This document shows, piece after piece, positions 9,145 through 18,296 of a stretch of 64,000 nucleotides of DNA (position 1 is its first letter; each line of letters starts with the position of its first letter). Source of the DNA: an uncultured Alistipes sp. (GTDB lineage: Bacteria > Bacteroidota > Bacteroidia > Bacteroidales > Rikenellaceae); assembly GCA_944321955.1 (NCBI GenBank), contig CALUNG010000008.1, forward strand, positions 40,183-104,182, in the 5' to 3' direction. The position numbers and the translations under genes are program-made. The notes below the pieces were generated by a model, which had not been told where the DNA came from, did no database searches, and worked only from the letters and a program-made list of their open reading frames with translations.

Positions 9145-11181
9145 ATGGCAAGTCTAAACACCTTAAGAACCAAGTTCGGCATCGTGCTGTCGATTGTGAT
9201 AGCCCTTGCGCTTTTGGCATTTATTCTTTCACTGAAGACCGAAATGGGCTTCTCGGGTACCGATCCCAAGGTCGGCGAGATCAACGGCGACAAGATCAGA
9301 TATTCGGAATATTACGACGCATACGAGCTGACCAAGAGCCAGAACGGCGGCAATGCGGCTGCAGCAGACGAGGCTGGCGAGGAGCGTATCTCGATGGCCG
9401 CATGGCAGTCGCTTGTGGCAAAGCACGCCATGATCCCCGGTTTCGAGAAACTCGGTCTTGCTGTTACCGAGGCTGAGCGTATGTCGATGTTGGCTGGCGA
9501 GCGTCCTTCGGGCGTATATTACCGTGCCTTTGCCAATCCGGCAACCGGCGAGTACGATGCTTCGGCCATAGCCGGATTCCTGACTCAGGTCGAGAACAAC
9601 TATCAGATGCAGCAGACATGGGCCTATATCAACGATCAGGCTGTTTTCGAGCGTGAGATCGCAAAGTTCATGGGTATAGTCAAGGGTGGCGCGTATGTCA
9701 ACAAACTCGAGGTTGAGAGCGGTGTTGAGCATGCAAACGAGACTTTTACCGGTAAAATCGCATCGCGCAAGTATGCATCCGTTCCCGATTCGCTCTTCAC
9801 GGTAAGCAAGAGCGAAATGAAGAAATACTACGACGCGCACAAGGGCATGTTCAAACAGCAGCCTTCGCGTTCGATTTCGTATGTACTGTTCGAGGTTGAG
9901 CCTACGGCTGAGGACATGTCGGCAATCGAAACAGAAGTCAAGGCTGTGGCTGCGGAATTTGCCGCTGCCGACGATGTCAACGCTTTCGTTCGCCAGAACC
10001 GCCGCGGTTCCGTCGATGACCGCTATCTGACCGGCGAGCAGCTTCCGTCGGCCGAGTCTGCTGCCCTTATGGCCGGCAAGACTTACGGTCCGGAGCTTTC
10101 GAATGACGTATGGACAATGGCTCGCGTCGTTGACAGCAAGGTCGTTCCCGATTCGCTCGGATTGCGCCACATCGTGCTTCAGTACAATGACGACAAACTG
10201 GCCGACAGCCTGTTGCTGGCTCTCAGGAACGGTGCCGATTTCGCTACGGTAGCTCGCGAGAACTCGCTTGTTGAGACCGCTTCAAACGGTGGAGAGATCG
10301 GTGTACTGCCTTTCTCGGCTCTTCCGTCCGATTTCGTAGACGCCCTGTCCAATGCCAGGAAGGGTGATATCGTGAAGATCGTCTCTGGCAACGCCATCCA
10401 GATCGTGAATGTCTATCGTGCCGACAAACGTACGAAGCATGTCAAGGTTGCTCGCATAGAGTACCCTGTCGAGGCTTCGTCCAAGACCAACAACGCCATC
10501 CATGCTTCTGCAAGTTCGTTCTCGGTTAAGGCCGTAGGCGGTGCCGACAAGTTCAATGCCGCTGCAGCCGAGGCCTCAATGACCCCGCGCGTGGCTACCA
10601 TAAACAATGGCGAACGTTCGGTTCGCGGACTCGAGAAGTCGCAGGAGGTCGTTCGCTGGGCATACGGTGCCAAGGTCGGCGACATCTCGGATATAATCAA
10701 GGTCGGCAAGGACTACGCCGTAGCGATGCTTACCGAGATCGACGACAACGAGTACAAACCTCTCAGCGAGGTTGCACAGCAGGTGACCACGGCACTCATG
10801 CACGACAAGAAGTTCGACTACATCGTTGCCGAGATGAAGGGCGAGAACGTAGAGCAGGTTGCCGAGGGCTTCGGTTCGACCGTCTCGGATTTCAAGGATC
10901 TCTCCTATGCATCGTTCTACATCAACGGCGTGGGCGTTGAGCCTCGCCTGGTGGGTGCCATAACGGCAACGACCGAGACCGGCAAACTCTCTGCTCCGGT
11001 CAAGGGCGCTTCGGGTGTCTATGTATTCACGGTAGACTCGATCGCCGACAGCGAGAAGCAGACTGCCGACGCCGAGAAGGTACGTCTGCAGGCCATGGCC
11101 GAGAGTATGGCACAGCAGGCTTCGCTCTATGCGGTTCAGGAACTCGCCGCCATCAAGGACCTGCGCAGCAAATACTTCTAA
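9145..11181 (+). CDS. PpiD/SurA-like peptidyl-prolyl isomerase
   Basis: The 678-residue product has one N-terminal membrane anchor (about residues 11-32, KFGIVLSIVIALALLAFIL), a long SurA_N/PpiD-like helical chaperone region, and a single parvulin-type isomerase domain near residues 338-430 (LRHIVLQYNDDKLADSL through NGGEIGVLPFSALPSDF). This is the PpiD arrangement: an inner-membrane-tethered periplasmic folding factor assisting proteins leaving the Sec translocon. The parvulin domain looks reasonably conserved, so activity is plausible. The preceding envelope genes and the later secG, secDF and skp loci suggest a shared role in outer-membrane protein maturation, which is inference. A strong intrinsic terminator follows at 11224. 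Confidence 0.92.
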   Translation: MASLNTLRTKFGIVLSIVIALALLAFILSLKTEMGFSGTDPKVGEINGDKIRYSEYYDAYELTKSQNGGNAAAADEAGEERISMAAWQSLVAKHAMIPGFEKLGLAVTEAERMSMLAGERPSGVYYRAFANPATGEYDASAIAGFLTQVENNYQMQQTWAYINDQAVFEREIAKFMGIVKGGAYVNKLEVESGVEHANETFTGKIASRKYASVPDSLFTVSKSEMKKYYDAHKGMFKQQPSRSISYVLFEVEPTAEDMSAIETEVKAVAAEFAAADDVNAFVRQNRRGSVDDRYLTGEQLPSAESAALMAGKTYGPELSNDVWTMARVVDSKVVPDSLGLRHIVLQYNDDKLADSLLLALRNGADFATVARENSLVETASNGGEIGVLPFSALPSDFVDALSNARKGDIVKIVSGNAIQIVNVYRADKRTKHVKVARIEYPVEASSKTNNAIHASASSFSVKAVGGADKFNAAAAEASMTPRVATINNGERSVRGLEKSQEVVRWAYGAKVGDISDIIKVGKDYAVAMLTEIDDNEYKPLSEVAQQVTTALMHDKKFDYIVAEMKGENVEQVAEGFGSTVSDFKDLSYASFYINGVGVEPRLVGAITATTETGKLSAPVKGASGVYVFTVDSIADSEKQTADAEKVRLQAMAESMAQQASLYAVQELAAIKDLRSKYF

Positions 11182-11223
11182 CGGATAACTTTTGCGGATG
11201 AGATATTGTCCGCATGCCGATAC

Positions 11224-11264
11224 AAGACTCCGAATGTAAAATGCGTCCGGAGTCTTTTGTTTTT
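11224..11264 (+). terminator. intrinsic terminator after the PpiD-like gene
   Basis: A perfect 9-bp stem (11224-11232 with 11248-11256) with a 15-base loop precedes a T-rich run. It ends the envelope transcript; its T-run also supplies the -33 element of the next promoter. Confidence 0.85.
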
Positions 11265-11285
11265 ATCGCTGATTTTGTATCTTTG
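11256..11285 (+). promoter_or_regulatory. promoter for the alcohol dehydrogenase gene
   Basis: TTTG at 11256-11259, an 18-base spacer, and TATCTTTG at 11278-11285 match the Bacteroidota consensus. It overlaps the tail of the upstream terminator, so termination and initiation elements are packed together. The start codon is 63 bases downstream. Confidence 0.7.
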
Positions 11286-11348
11286 TTAGGATGCGGCACA
11301 GAGATCGCAGCCATTCGGAAAAAACAATAACGTTAAATACCGGTAACC

Positions 11349-12491
11349 ATGAAGAATTTTGTTTATCACAATCCCACGAAGCTGGTGTTCGGCAAAGGAC
11401 AGATTGCACGTCTTGCCGAGCTTATACCGGCCGACAAACACATAATGATAACATTCGGCGGCGGCAGCGTTAAACGCAACGGCGTCTATGAACAGGTGGT
11501 GAATGCTCTTGCAGGACGTGATTTCGTCGAATTCTGGGGCATAGAACCCAATCCTGCGGTCGAGACCCTGCGTAAGGCCATAGCTCTCGGCAAGGAACAC
11601 CATGTAGACTTTCTGCTGGCTGTTGGCGGCGGATCCGTCATCGACGGTACGAAGCTCATCTCGGCAGGCCTGCTTTACGATGGCGATGCATGGGATCTTG
11701 TACTCAAGGGCAGTTGTCGCAAGACCGTGCCTCTGGCAACTGTGCTGACCATGTCGGCAACCGGCTCGGAGATGAACAGCGGCGCCGTCATTTCGCGTTA
11801 CGAGACCAGGGAGAAGTATGCCTTCTACAGCAACTATCCCGTATTCTCGATACTCGATCCCGAGACGCTCTTCTCGTTGCCGAAGCGTCAGATAGCATGC
11901 GGTCTGGCCGATACGTTCGTGCATGTGCTCGAACAGTATATGACTACTCCCGGACAGTCGTTGCTGATGGATCGTTGGGCCGAGGGAATCCTCCATACGG
12001 TAGTCGAGACGGCACCTCGTGCGCTGTCCGACGAACGCGACTACGATACCATGTCCGAGTATATGCTTTCGGCCACTTTGGCGCTTAACGACATGATACG
12101 TATGGGCGTGACCGAAGACTGGGCAACGCACATGATCGGGCATGAACTGACGGCTCTACACGGTTTGACGCACGGCGCAACGCTGGCCATCGTGATCAAC
12201 GGTACGCTGCGTGTTCTCCGCGATCAGAAACACGCCAAACTGTTGCAGTACGGCGAGCGTATCTGGGGTATCACGGAGGGCAGCGAGGAGGAACGTATCG
12301 ACCGTACGCTGGCTCGTACCGAGGAGTTCTTCCGTTCGCTCGGTCTCTCGACACACCTTTCGGAGGAGGGTATCGGCGAAGAGACCATAGCTGAAGTCGA
12401 ACGCCGCTTCAATGCCCAGGGCGTGCACTACGGCGAGGCAGGAAATGTCGACGGGGCCATGGCACGTCGCATTCTCGAGGCATGTATGTAA
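11349..12491 (+). CDS. iron-containing (YqhD-like, group III) alcohol dehydrogenase
   Basis: This 380-residue protein is a group III metal-dependent alcohol dehydrogenase, close in pattern to YqhD and BdhA, which reduce aldehydes with NADPH. Visible features are the nucleotide-binding FGGGSVKRNG and AVGGGSVIDGTKLIS, and the metal-site helices with GLADTFVHVLEQY (Asp188, His192) and GHELTALHGLTHGA (His265, His271, His275 as candidate ligands). Length matches the family (about 385). A likely role is detoxification of short aldehydes or disposal of reducing equivalents in fermentation; the substrate cannot be told. It stands alone between two terminators with its own promoter. Confidence 0.93.
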   Translation: MKNFVYHNPTKLVFGKGQIARLAELIPADKHIMITFGGGSVKRNGVYEQVVNALAGRDFVEFWGIEPNPAVETLRKAIALGKEHHVDFLLAVGGGSVIDGTKLISAGLLYDGDAWDLVLKGSCRKTVPLATVLTMSATGSEMNSGAVISRYETREKYAFYSNYPVFSILDPETLFSLPKRQIACGLADTFVHVLEQYMTTPGQSLLMDRWAEGILHTVVETAPRALSDERDYDTMSEYMLSATLALNDMIRMGVTEDWATHMIGHELTALHGLTHGATLAIVINGTLRVLRDQKHAKLLQYGERIWGITEGSEEERIDRTLARTEEFFRSLGLSTHLSEEGIGEETIAEVERRFNAQGVHYGEAGNVDGAMARRILEACM

Positions 12492-12510
12492 CGATTGAAG
12501 CCATGTTTGC

Positions 12511-12544
12511 AAACGGATGTCCAACATGGGACATCCGTTTTTTT
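12511..12544 (+). terminator. intrinsic terminator after the alcohol dehydrogenase
   Basis: A 12-bp perfect stem (12511-12522 with 12529-12540) has a 6-base loop and runs directly into T residues. Confidence 0.9.
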
Positions 12545-12588
12545 GTACGCTTGTCTCACTGTTCGGTACTCTTTTATCGTAGGCCGTG

Positions 12589-12619
12589 TTGCCCGATTGT
12601 CGAAAATAAGTTATATTTG
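12589..12619 (+). promoter_or_regulatory. promoter for tatA-tatC
   Basis: TTG at 12589-12591, a 20-base spacer and TATATTTG at 12612-12619 fit the Bacteroidota consensus. The tatA ATG lies 30 bases further on, so upstream in-frame codons back to 12482 are not the start. Confidence 0.65.
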
Positions 12620-12649
12620 CAATGTTGTGGTATATTAAAATTTGCCTTT

Positions 12650-12889
12650 ATGCTTACTATTCTTCCTTTGTTTCTGAACAAGATCGGTGTAACCGAAATT
12701 CTGATTCTGATACTTCTGGTCGTTATTTTCTTCGGCGGAAAGAAGATTCCCGAACTGATGCGCGGCATGGGTCGCGGTGTCAAGGAGTTCAAGGATGCCG
12801 TTAGCAAGGACTATACCGAGGAGAACAAGACGGACGAGTCGTCCGACACCAAGTCCGATGCCGGCAAGGACGAAAAGACCGGCAAGTAA
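12650..12889 (+). CDS. tatA: twin-arginine translocase subunit TatA
   Basis: TatA oligomerises to form the passage for folded proteins in the twin-arginine pathway. The 79-residue product has one N-terminal membrane helix (about residues 6-22, NKIGVTEILILILLVVIFF), the FGGKKIPELMRGMGRGVKEFKDAV hinge and amphipathic helix typical of TatA/B, and an acidic/Lys-rich tail. The ATG at 12650 is chosen because it gives the canonical short N-terminus and follows the promoter; the open frame extends upstream without a plausible signal. tatC begins 39 bases downstream. Confidence 0.95.
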   Translation: MLTILPLFLNKIGVTEILILILLVVIFFGGKKIPELMRGMGRGVKEFKDAVSKDYTEENKTDESSDTKSDAGKDEKTGK

Positions 12890-12928
12890 CAGCGCGTCTG
12901 CTCTGTCATTAGCCTCTGCATCGTTGCG

Positions 12929-13759
12929 ATGAAGTTGTTCAAGGTTCGAGACCCCGAACCCGTCGACATGTCGTTCTTCGAACATCTCGACGCTCTCCGG
13001 CCACGGCTTATGCGGTCGGCCGCTTCGTTGTTTGTATTTATGATTGCGGCCTTTCTGGCCAAGGAGTGGCTGATGGACATAATCATGGGGCCGAAATCGG
13101 AGTGGTTTCCTACGAACCGCTTCTTTGCATGGCTTTCGCAGTTGCTGAATACCGATGTGCTGCGTATCAATGATCGGCCGTTAACCCTTATCAATACTAC
13201 CATGGCAGGCCAGTTCAACCTGCATCTCAGCCTGTCGTTCTATACGGCGCTGATGTTGTCCATCCCGTACATGCTATGGGAGTTGTGGGGGTTCGTGAAA
13301 CCGGCTCTTACACCTTCGGAACAGCGCAGCAGCCGGCTTTTCGTGTTGCATGTATCGTTATGTTTCTTTACGGGAGCGATGTTCGGATATTTTCTTCTTG
13401 CACCGTTGTCGATAAACTTTCTGGCTGGATATACCGTCAGCGGCGATATCTCCAACATGATTGATATCGAATCGTACATGTCGATCGTGCTGAACATGAC
13501 ATTCGTCTGCGGTTTCGTGTTTCTGTTGCCCGTACTCGTGGGGCTGCTGGCCGGAATGGGGCTGCTTACGGCCTCGTTCATGAAACGCTACCGCCGCCAT
13601 GCAATAGTGATACTTGCCGCCGTATCAGCAATAATCACCCCGCCGGATGCCGCCAGTATGATTCTTGTCATGCTGCCGCTCTACGGGCTCTACGAGTTGA
13701 GCATATTGATAGCAGCCCGTGGTGAGCGGCGCCACCAACGCGAACTGGAAGGACACTGA
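12929..13759 (+). CDS. tatC: twin-arginine translocase subunit TatC
   Basis: TatC is the inner-membrane receptor for twin-arginine signal peptides. The 276-residue product carries the conserved cytoplasmic start FFEHLDALRPRLMRS (family: FLEHLxELRxRL), six hydrophobic segments, YTALMLSIPYMLWELWGFVKPAL (the conserved P and E-containing segment), and PDAASMILVMLPLYGLYELSI near the end. Slightly longer periplasmic loop 1 (about residues 50-95) is common in Bacteroidota. It is co-transcribed with tatA, forming a minimal TatAC system; no tatB is seen. Confidence 0.97.
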   Translation: MKLFKVRDPEPVDMSFFEHLDALRPRLMRSAASLFVFMIAAFLAKEWLMDIIMGPKSEWFPTNRFFAWLSQLLNTDVLRINDRPLTLINTTMAGQFNLHLSLSFYTALMLSIPYMLWELWGFVKPALTPSEQRSSRLFVLHVSLCFFTGAMFGYFLLAPLSINFLAGYTVSGDISNMIDIESYMSIVLNMTFVCGFVFLLPVLVGLLAGMGLLTASFMKRYRRHAIVILAAVSAIITPPDAASMILVMLPLYGLYELSILIAARGERRHQRELEGH

Positions 13760-13792
13760 TACGGCCTGCCTGCAACAGCAGTATAAGTAGTA

Positions 13793-13830
13793 AAAAATAG
13801 AGGGAGACTTGACAGCCTCCCTCTATTTTT
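13793..13830. terminator. bidirectional terminator between tatC and mutB
   Basis: A perfect 14-bp stem (13793-13806 with 13817-13830) has A-rich 5' and T-rich 3' ends, so it can terminate both the tatAC transcript and the converging mutAB transcript. Confidence 0.9.
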
Positions 13831-13851
13831 GAACCGTTCGGATCCTTCTCG

Positions 13852-15984
13852 CTACGAGTTGAGGATCTCGAGGATCTTGATGGCCGCATCGGCGATCGGC
13901 GTACCGGGACCGAATATGGCTGCGGCGCCGTCGCGATAGAGCTCGTCGTAATCCTGTGCGGGAATAACTCCGCCGACTACGACAACTATATCCTCACGGC
14001 CGAGTTTCTTCAGCTCGGCGATGATCTGCGGAACCAGCGTAAGGTGACCTGCCGCCAGCGACGATACACCTACAACGTGTACGTCGTTCTCCACGGCCTG
14101 TTTTGCGGCCTCCTCCGGAGTCTGGAACAACGGACCCATATCCACGTCGAAACCGACGTCGGCATAACCCGTTGCGACAACCTTCGCTCCACGGTCGTGT
14201 CCGTCCTGACCGAGCTTGGCGATCATGATACGGGGCTGACGACCCTCCTTCTTGGCGAACTCGGCACACATGGCCTTCGCCTTCTCGAATTTGCTGTCTG
14301 ATTTCACTTCTGAACTGTATACTCCTGAGATTGAACGAATCACTGCCTTGTAACGGCCTACTACGACTTCGCATGCGTCGGAGATCTCACCCAACGTTGC
14401 ACGAACCTTGGCGGCCTCGACTGCCAGCTCGAGCAGGTTGCCCTTGCCGGTGCGTACGCACTCGGTGATGGCATCCAGAGCCTTCTTCACGGCCTCGTTG
14501 TCGCGTGTTGCGCGAAGCTCCTTCAGACGCTTGATCTGGCTCTCGCGAACTGCGGTGTTGTCTACGGCCAGAATGTCGATCGGCGCCTCCTTTTCGAGAC
14601 GGTACTCGTTCAGACCGATGATCTTCTCGGTGCCCGAGTCGATGTGTGCCTGCTTGCGGGCCGAAGCCTCCTCGATACGCATCTTCGGAATACCGGTCTC
14701 GATGGCCTTGGCCATACCGCCCAGCTTCTCGATCTCCTCGATGTGCTCCCATGCCTTGTGGGCGATCTCGTCGGTCAGGCTCTCCACATAGTAGGAACCT
14801 GCCCACGGGTCGACCTCACGGCAGATGCTGGTCTCCTCCTGGATGTATATCTGGGTGTTACGTGCAATACGAGCCGAGAAATCGGTCGGCAGGGCGATTG
14901 CCTCGTCGAGGGCGTTGGTGTGCAGCGACTGGGTGTGACCAAGAGCGGCACCCATGGCCTCGATCGTCGTACGTGCAACGTTGTTGAAGGGATCCTGCTC
15001 CGTGAGCGACCATCCCGACGTCTGCGAGTGTGTACGCAGAGCGAGCGATTTCGGGTTCTTCGGGTTGAACTGCTTGACGATCTTGGCCCACAGCATACGT
15101 GCAGCACGCATCTTGGCGATCTCCATGAAGTGGTTCATGCCGATTGCCCAGAAGAACGACAGACGCGGTGCGAATGCGTCGATCGACATGCCGGCGTTGA
15201 TACCTGCACGCAGGTACTCAAGACCGTCGGCCAGCGTGTATGCCAACTCGATGTCGGCAGTAGCGCCCGCCTCCTGCATGTGATAACCCGAGATGGATAT
15301 CGAGTTGAATTTGGGCATGTTCTTCGATGTGTACTCGAAGATATCGGCGATGATCTTCATCGAGAACTTGGGAGGATAGATATAGGTGTTGCGCACCATG
15401 AACTCCTTGAGAATGTCGTTCTGGATCGTACCCGAAAGCTGTTCGAGGGTGCAGCCCTGCTCCAGACCGGTTACGATGTAGAACGCCATGATCGGGAGTA
15501 CGGCGCCGTTCATGGTCATCGACACCGACATCTTGTCGAGCGGAATGCCGTTGAACAGCACCTTCATGTCCTCAACCGAGCAGATCGATACACCGGCCTT
15601 GCCGACGTCGCCTACCACACGCGGGTGATCGGCGTCGTAACCGCGGTGCGTTGCAAGGTCGAATGCCACGGACAGACCTTTCTGTCCGGCGGCGAGGTTG
15701 CGGCGATAGAATGCGTTGGACTCCTCGGCGGTCGAGAAACCTGCATACTGACGGATTGTCCACGGACGCATCACGTACATCGTCGAATAGGGACCACGCA
15801 GGAACGGAGCTATGCCGGCGGCATAGTTGAGGTGCTCCATGCCCTCGAGATCTTCAGCCGTATAGGTGCCTTTGACGGGTATCCTCTCGGCAGTCAGCCA
15901 CGGCTCCTGAGCAGCGGCTTCCTTGGCGCAGCAACTGTTCGTGCCGTCGCCCTTATATGTAAGATTTGAAAATTTTGCTCTCAT
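13852..15984 (-). CDS. mutB: methylmalonyl-CoA mutase large subunit
   Basis: The cobalamin-dependent mutase interconverts succinyl-CoA and (R)-methylmalonyl-CoA, linking succinate to propionate formation in Bacteroidales. The 710-residue catalytic subunit has the TIM-barrel domain with [23 protein letters not shown] and [26 protein letters not shown]. The C-terminal B12-binding domain has [20 protein letters not shown], where His596 of DGHDRG is the expected lower cobalt ligand. Length matches known MutB. It starts 13 bases after the small subunit stop, so the two are co-transcribed. No epimerase, MeaB or cobalamin riboswitch is seen nearby. Confidence 0.98.
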   Translation of the reverse strand: MRAKFSNLTYKGDGTNSCCAKEAAAQEPWLTAERIPVKGTYTAEDLEGMEHLNYAAGIAPFLRGPYSTMYVMRPWTIRQYAGFSTAEESNAFYRRNLAAGQKGLSVAFDLATHRGYDADHPRVVGDVGKAGVSICSVEDMKVLFNGIPLDKMSVSMTMNGAVLPIMAFYIVTGLEQGCTLEQLSGTIQNDILKEFMVRNTYIYPPKFSMKIIADIFEYTSKNMPKFNSISISGYHMQEAGATADIELAYTLADGLEYLRAGINAGMSIDAFAPRLSFFWAIGMNHFMEIAKMRAARMLWAKIVKQFNPKNPKSLALRTHSQTSGWSLTEQDPFNNVARTTIEAMGAALGHTQSLHTNALDEAIALPTDFSARIARNTQIYIQEETSICREVDPWAGSYYVESLTDEIAHKAWEHIEEIEKLGGMAKAIETGIPKMRIEEASARKQAHIDSGTEKIIGLNEYRLEKEAPIDILAVDNTAVRESQIKRLKELRATRDNEAVKKALDAITECVRTGKGNLLELAVEAAKVRATLGEISDACEVVVGRYKAVIRSISGVYSSEVKSDSKFEKAKAMCAEFAKKEGRQPRIMIAKLGQDGHDRGAKVVATGYADVGFDVDMGPLFQTPEEAAKQAVENDVHVVGVSSLAAGHLTLVPQIIAELKKLGREDIVVVVGGVIPAQDYDELYRDGAAAIFGPGTPIADAAIKILEILNS

Positions 15985-15997
15985 GACTTATGCTCTT

Positions 15998-17848
15998 TTA
16001 GATACCCATCTCCTTGAGATAGAATTTAAGCGTTTCCAGAACGTTGCTCTTGACATTGATGAAGTTGGTGATGCCCTGAGCCTCGAGTTCGGGAGTGCAT
16101 GCCGGAGCTCCGGCAACCACCAGGATGGCCTTGCCGCCCAGCAGCTCCTTGACTTTCGGTGCCACTTCTGCGTAGTCGTCATCCGATGCGCAGACTACGA
16201 CGATCTCGGCCTTGGATTCGAGTGCGGCCTTGACGCCATCCTCGACACTCTTGAAGAAGGTGTTGTCCATAACCTTGATGCCGGCGCATGCGAAGAAGTT
16301 GCACGAGAACTGTGCACGTGCACGTGCCATGGCCAGATTGCCGCATGTGAGCATGAATGCCTTGGGCTGTTTGCCGCAGCGGTCAACATGCATGCGCATT
16401 GCCTCGAATGCCATAGCGCCGCGGTAGGGAACGAGTACGTTGCCCTCGGCTTCGGGACGCTCGACAACGCATTCGCATATCGACTTGTCGGCAACCTCGT
16501 TGAAGTTGGGGAACTGGTTGGCACCCAGCAGGCTCTGACGGCGCGTAGCGATGTTCTTGTCCTTGTTTGCGGCCGAAGCCTTGACGCGCTCTACGATATA
16601 TCCGTCCTCGTAGGCCTTGATGTAGCCGCCCTTATCCTCGATTTCGAGGAAGAGCTTCCATGCCTCGTTGGCGATGCTTTCTGTAAGATTCTCGATATAG
16701 TACGAACCTCCTGCGGGGTCTACAACCTGGTCGAAGTGTGCCTCGTGCTTGAGGATCAGTTCCACGTTGTGGGCAATACGTTTCGAGAAGTCGGTCGGAG
16801 CCTCGAAAGCATGGTCGAACGGCAGAACCTCCAGCGAGTGTACTCCGGCGATCGAAGCCGACATGGCCTCGGTCGTACCGCGCAGCATGTTGACGTAAGG
16901 ATCGTATACGGTCTGGTTCCAGGCCGACGTCTCGGCATGCGTGAACATCTTGCACGAGCACTCCTTCTCGGGATTGTAGCCCTTGACAATGTTGGCCCAC
17001 AGCATGCGGGCTGCACGGAACTTGGCCATCTCCATGAAGTAGTTGGATGTGACGGCCATCGAGAAACGGAGCTTGCGGGCGATCTCGTCGACCGTAAGAC
17101 CTTCGTCCATGAGTCGTACGATGTAGTCGTGTCCGGCAGACAGCGTGAATGCCAGCTCCTCGACTATCGTCGAACCCGAGTTGCTGAATATCTGACCGTT
17201 GACCGTAACGACGCGGACGTGCTTGTAGTCGGCGCTCTTTTTGATCAGCGCGGCGATCTTGCCGAAGCAGTGTGCCCCGTCGCCGTGGCAGAAGCAGCCC
17301 TTTGACGAGAGTTTCTTGACTACGGGGTCGATGTTGAAGTTTACGTGAACGTCATCCTTTGCGATGCCGTCCTTTTCAACTTTGGCCAGCACGAGTTCTG
17401 CAACATGACCGGTCTTCTTGCCGCCGAATGTCAGTTCGACTGCGGGAATCACGATGCCTGCAAGCAGCGTGTCGAGATCGGCTGCCGTGAACTCCTCCGA
17501 TGCAATCTCGAAACCGAGAGAGTCAACACCGGCGTTGAGAAGCTTGAGAGCTTCGGCGTTGGCCTGCTTCGGATCCTCGACCTTGACGGTCTGGAATACG
17601 CGCCACTTGTTGTCTTTCTTGGTTCCTCTTACGTAGGGGAATTCGCCGGCTTGCGTTCCGAGGAATTTCAAGCCTTCGAGATTTTCGGCACGGTAGTACG
17701 GACGGACATTGAAGCCTTCGCCCGTGCGCCAAACGAGCTTGCGCTCGTAGTCCGCACCTTTCAGGTCGGCTGTAATAGCCGCTTCCCACTGCTCCGTGGT
17801 GACGGGCGGGAACTCGGTAAACAGCTTGGTTCGATTAGTTTTTGCCAT
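15998..17848 (-). CDS. mutA: methylmalonyl-CoA mutase small subunit
   Basis: MutA is the non-catalytic partner that forms the heterodimer with MutB. The 616-residue protein aligns by eye with the mutase barrel (GEGFNVRPYYRAENLEGLKF, VVDPAGGSYYIENLTESIANEAW shared with MutB) and retains a B12-binding-like fold at the C-terminus. That end lacks the DxHxxG ligand motif, the feature that separates small from large subunits. The ATG at 17848 (MAKTNRTKLF) is preferred to upstream in-frame codons near 17902, which would fall on the promoter. It is the first gene of the mutA-mutB operon. Confidence 0.96.
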   Translation of the reverse strand: MAKTNRTKLFTEFPPVTTEQWEAAITADLKGADYERKLVWRTGEGFNVRPYYRAENLEGLKFLGTQAGEFPYVRGTKKDNKWRVFQTVKVEDPKQANAEALKLLNAGVDSLGFEIASEEFTAADLDTLLAGIVIPAVELTFGGKKTGHVAELVLAKVEKDGIAKDDVHVNFNIDPVVKKLSSKGCFCHGDGAHCFGKIAALIKKSADYKHVRVVTVNGQIFSNSGSTIVEELAFTLSAGHDYIVRLMDEGLTVDEIARKLRFSMAVTSNYFMEMAKFRAARMLWANIVKGYNPEKECSCKMFTHAETSAWNQTVYDPYVNMLRGTTEAMSASIAGVHSLEVLPFDHAFEAPTDFSKRIAHNVELILKHEAHFDQVVDPAGGSYYIENLTESIANEAWKLFLEIEDKGGYIKAYEDGYIVERVKASAANKDKNIATRRQSLLGANQFPNFNEVADKSICECVVERPEAEGNVLVPYRGAMAFEAMRMHVDRCGKQPKAFMLTCGNLAMARARAQFSCNFFACAGIKVMDNTFFKSVEDGVKAALESKAEIVVVCASDDDYAEVAPKVKELLGGKAILVVAGAPACTPELEAQGITNFINVKSNVLETLKFYLKEMGI

Positions 17849-17889
17849 AACTTTTGTATAGTTTTTTGTGAGCTTCCTTAAAAAGCATA

Positions 17890-17921
17890 CAAATATAAGC
17901 ATTATACTCGAAACTCGACAA
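17890..17921 (-). promoter_or_regulatory. promoter for mutA-mutB
   Basis: Read on the minus strand, ATTG at 17922-17919 and TATATTTG at 17897-17890 are separated by 21 bases. The -7 element ends 41 bases before the mutA ATG. Confidence 0.55.
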
Positions 17922-18125
17922 TTATTTGTTAATAAAATAACAGCTTTGCGTTATGGATTGAAAGTTTACGATGGGCTTGTCCGAATTGCAATGTCGGAAT
18001 AGGTGCTTGTTCACTGGAGTCGCTGTGCACATGTCGGTTGCCTGGTAAAATGTGTTGGGCTGTGATTTTTTTTGGTGCTGTTTTCTGATTTTGGCGTGAA
18101 AAATGATGTAAAATCGTCGTAAATC
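17922..18125. other. AT-rich divergent intergenic region between mutA and glnN
   Basis: The mutA and glnN starts are 448 bases apart. Apart from the mutA promoter on one side and the inverted repeat and -7 element on the glnN side, I see no ORF, RNA gene or strong hairpin here. A pair of near-identical decamers (GTAAAATCGT, CGTAAATCGT) at about 18110-18128 leads into the inverted repeat. No B12-box-like sequence was recognised. Confidence 0.5.
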
Positions 18126-18197
18126 GTTGTTCGTATATCGATAATCGATAAAAAGTTTATAACTTGTTGAAAAAAATACCGATTTTTTACGAACAAC
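18126..18197. promoter_or_regulatory. spaced inverted repeat upstream of glnN (candidate operator)
   Basis: GTTGTTCGTA at 18126-18135 is the exact reverse complement of TACGAACAAC at 18188-18197, with 52 bases between. The right arm ends 16 bases before the TACCTTTG element (18214), so it covers the place where a -33 box would be. That spacing suits a dimer or a DNA loop acting on the promoter; a regulator is not identified. Confidence 0.45.
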
Positions 18198-18213
18198 ATA
18201 AAAACATATGATA

Positions 18214-18221
18214 TACCTTTG
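18214..18221 (+). promoter_or_regulatory. -7 element of the glnN promoter
   Basis: TACCTTTG matches TANNTTTG. No good TTTG lies 18-21 bases upstream, which would fit a promoter needing an activator. The glnN ATG is 75 bases further on. Confidence 0.55.
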
Positions 18222-18296
18222 CGTCGTCGATGGATGAGAAGGTCCGACAACCTTCCATCATTCGAAAAAGGTTAGTAAACAACATACGCAAAAAAC

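Noticed and set aside
14644-15969. Long frame antisense to mutB (also 15923-17305 opposite mutA and 18924-20393 opposite glnN)
   Set aside because: All are mirrored by strong sense genes and lack signals of their own.
17849-18296. Cobalamin riboswitch upstream of mutA
   Set aside because: No B12-box-like sequence or long structured leader seen between the promoter and mutA (41 bases only).
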